5,428 bases of DNA from NCBI GenBank assembly GCA_013815535.1, contig JACDGC010000303.1, positions 1 to 5,428 of the forward strand. The letters are read 5' to 3'. The notes under the pieces were generated by a model. It was given only the letters and a program-made list of their open reading frames with translations, was not told where the DNA came from and ran no database searches. The position numbers and the translations under genes are program-made. Source of the stretch: Ktedonobacterales bacterium. Its GTDB lineage: Bacteria; Chloroflexota; Ktedonobacteria; Ktedonobacterales; JACDGC01. Below, piece after piece: positions 4,374 through 5,428 of this stretch; position 1 is the first letter of the stretch; each line of letters starts with the position of its first letter.

Positions 4374-5428
4374 ATGGAAACACAACCCGGTACGAAACCC
4401 GCCACTGCCGTCGCCAACCCCACCGATGATTGGTATGAGCACGGCTTTGCCCGCGTCGAAAATAGTCGCAAGCGGGGCGTCAGTTCGATGCCCCTGCCCT
4501 ATGCCCAAACCTTGATCAAATGGGCCAGTTACGTCCCTGGGGCGGATCTCTCGGGGATGCTCGTGCTGGACCCCGCCTGTGGCAGTGGCAACACCCTCAT
4601 TGCTGCCACGCAGGCGCTCGCCGCGCGTGGGCGGGTGCGGCGCTGGGGCGCAGAGCGCGTCGCCCAGGAGATCGAGCGGTGCATCTGGGGGTTGGACCCC
4701 GACCCGATTGCTTGCCATGTCACCGATCTGCGCCTGCGTCGGATGATCGCCCATATCATCCCCGAACTGCCCGCCACGCGGCGCAAGACGCTGCAACTGC
4801 ACATTCACCAAACGGATAGCCTCACCCTGCCTGCCGATGCGCGCTTCAAACTCGTCATCACCAATCCTCCGCTGGCGACGGCGCGTGGCGTGGTGGTGAG
4901 TTATGGGGGCTTCGAGTCCAAGACGCCCCCTCGCGATGTGTGGCTGCGCTTCTTGGAGCAATCCATGGGGTTGACGGCGTGGGGGGGCGCGCTCGCGATT
5001 GCTCTGCCTGAAGCATTCCTCATCAAGCCCTCTGCCGCTGCCCTCCGCGCCGAACTGGGCCAGGAGTGGACGTTAGAGCACCTCGCCCATGTCACTGGCG
5101 TCTTTCGCTCTGGCCCCGGCACGGTGCTGCTGCTGTTGCGTCGCACGCCGCCGCCACCAGACGCTCAGGTGCGCTGGGAGCGCATCGAACGCCTCTCGCT
5201 CAGCCGCATGGCCTATCTGAACGACGCCGATGCGGAGGATGGCGAAGCGGCCCCCGAGGTGCCAGCGGAACGCCCGCGCACCATCCACAGCCGCGCCGCG
5301 CGCTCAGAGCGCCGCCGCGATGGCACGCTCCCCCAGACCGACATCGCTGCGGGGCGCTCGCCCTGGCGCTATGCCCTAGGTGAGACCGAACGCGCCTTCC
5401 TGGCCAAGCTGGACCAGCCCTATGGGGC
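4374..5428 (+). CDS. N6-adenine DNA methyltransferase (N6_Mtase/Eco57I-like class), 3' partial
   Basis: The reading frame is open for 351 codons from the ATG at 4374 to the right edge with no stop. It should transfer a methyl group from S-adenosylmethionine to adenine in DNA. The region RKRGVSSMPLPYAQTLIKWA (33-52) lies where related enzymes have the motif X-like 'rk..Gv.yTP..va' segment. Motif I is DPACGSGNTLIAA (66-78), the SAM-binding loop. GLDPDPIA (107-113) fits motif II, HQTDSL (145-150) motif III, and LVITNPPLATA (160-170) is the catalytic motif IV. WGGALAIALPEAFL (203-216) fits the later core strands. After about 260 the protein becomes Arg/Glu/Ala-rich (286-322), then SPWRYALGETERAFLAKL resembles the lead-in to a target-recognition domain, which is outside the window. 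Motif IV has Leu instead of the usual Tyr, Phe or Trp after NPP. It could be a solitary methylase, a methylase of a restriction or phage-defence system, or a fused endonuclease-methylase. Class assignment is strong; the system is undetermined. Confidence 0.93.
   Translation, partial: METQPGTKPATAVANPTDDWYEHGFARVENSRKRGVSSMPLPYAQTLIKWASYVPGADLSGMLVLDPACGSGNTLIAATQALAARGRVRRWGAERVAQEIERCIWGLDPDPIACHVTDLRLRRMIAHIIPELPATRRKTLQLHIHQTDSLTLPADARFKLVITNPPLATARGVVVSYGGFESKTPPRDVWLRFLEQSMGLTAWGGALAIALPEAFLIKPSAAALRAELGQEWTLEHLAHVTGVFRSGPGTVLLLLRRTPPPPDAQVRWERIERLSLSRMAYLNDADAEDGEAAPEVPAERPRTIHSRAARSERRRDGTLPQTDIAAGRSPWRYALGETERAFLAKLDQPYG

Noticed and set aside
4140..4961. 273-codon minus-strand frame
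   Set aside because: It is antisense to the methyltransferase, whose plus-strand frame has clear SAM-binding and catalytic motifs. The minus translation is low-complexity and motif-free.
1..5428. CRISPR array, tRNA, rRNA, transposase or attachment site
   Set aside because: No regularly spaced repeats, cloverleaf-like GTTCGA-type tRNA signatures, transposase motifs or paired terminal repeats were seen on reading both strands.

Overview
The window holds five protein-coding genes and no RNA gene, insertion sequence, CRISPR array or tRNA that I can see. Most of it is GC-rich (hand counts reach 75% in a 60-base stretch of the peptidase gene at 2401-2460). The GAF/HisKA_3 histidine kinase with an 'RDLHDGPA' box, the M20 peptidase and the compact gene packing fit a free-living GC-rich bacterium. 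My best guess is Chloroflexota (Chloroflexales type), but this rests on protein style alone. No phylogenetic marker gene is present.

Layout. (1) 1-963, plus strand: the 3' part of a NarL-type sensor histidine kinase, cut by the left edge. It is followed by a short GC stem with a T-run (979-999) and a second, longer hairpin (1015-1046). (2) 1122-3558, plus strand: a two-gene operon behind a near-consensus extended -10 promoter (TTGACA, 17 bases, TGcTACACT). The first gene encodes a 335-residue membrane protein that resembles only the C-terminal half of large GT-C/ArnT-like integral membrane glycosyltransferases. Its stop codon abuts the ATG of an M20-family metallopeptidase, so the pair is probably translationally coupled. 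The peptidase keeps every metal-binding and catalytic residue I can check. (3) 3559-3631: a convergent gap with two hairpins that compete for the same G-run. (4) 3632-4069, minus strand: a small all-helical protein of unknown function, weakly like HEAT-type repeats. (5) 4070-4373: a divergent regulatory gap with three copies of a CTTATG motif. (6) 4374-5428, plus strand: an N6-adenine DNA methyltransferase that runs off the right edge. Motif I is intact, but motif IV reads NPPL where an aromatic residue is expected.

How they work together: the only clear functional unit is the membrane protein plus M20 peptidase operon. The kinase belongs to a signalling locus to the left, and its response regulator is not in the window. 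The methyltransferase opens a locus that continues to the right. It could be a solitary methylase, a fused restriction-modification enzyme or part of a phage-defence system, and the window ends before this can be decided. I see no confidently new system. The best leads are the truncated but well-promoted membrane gene, the leucine in the kinase DxxxQ motif, and the NPPL methyltransferase divergent from an uncharacterised helical protein.
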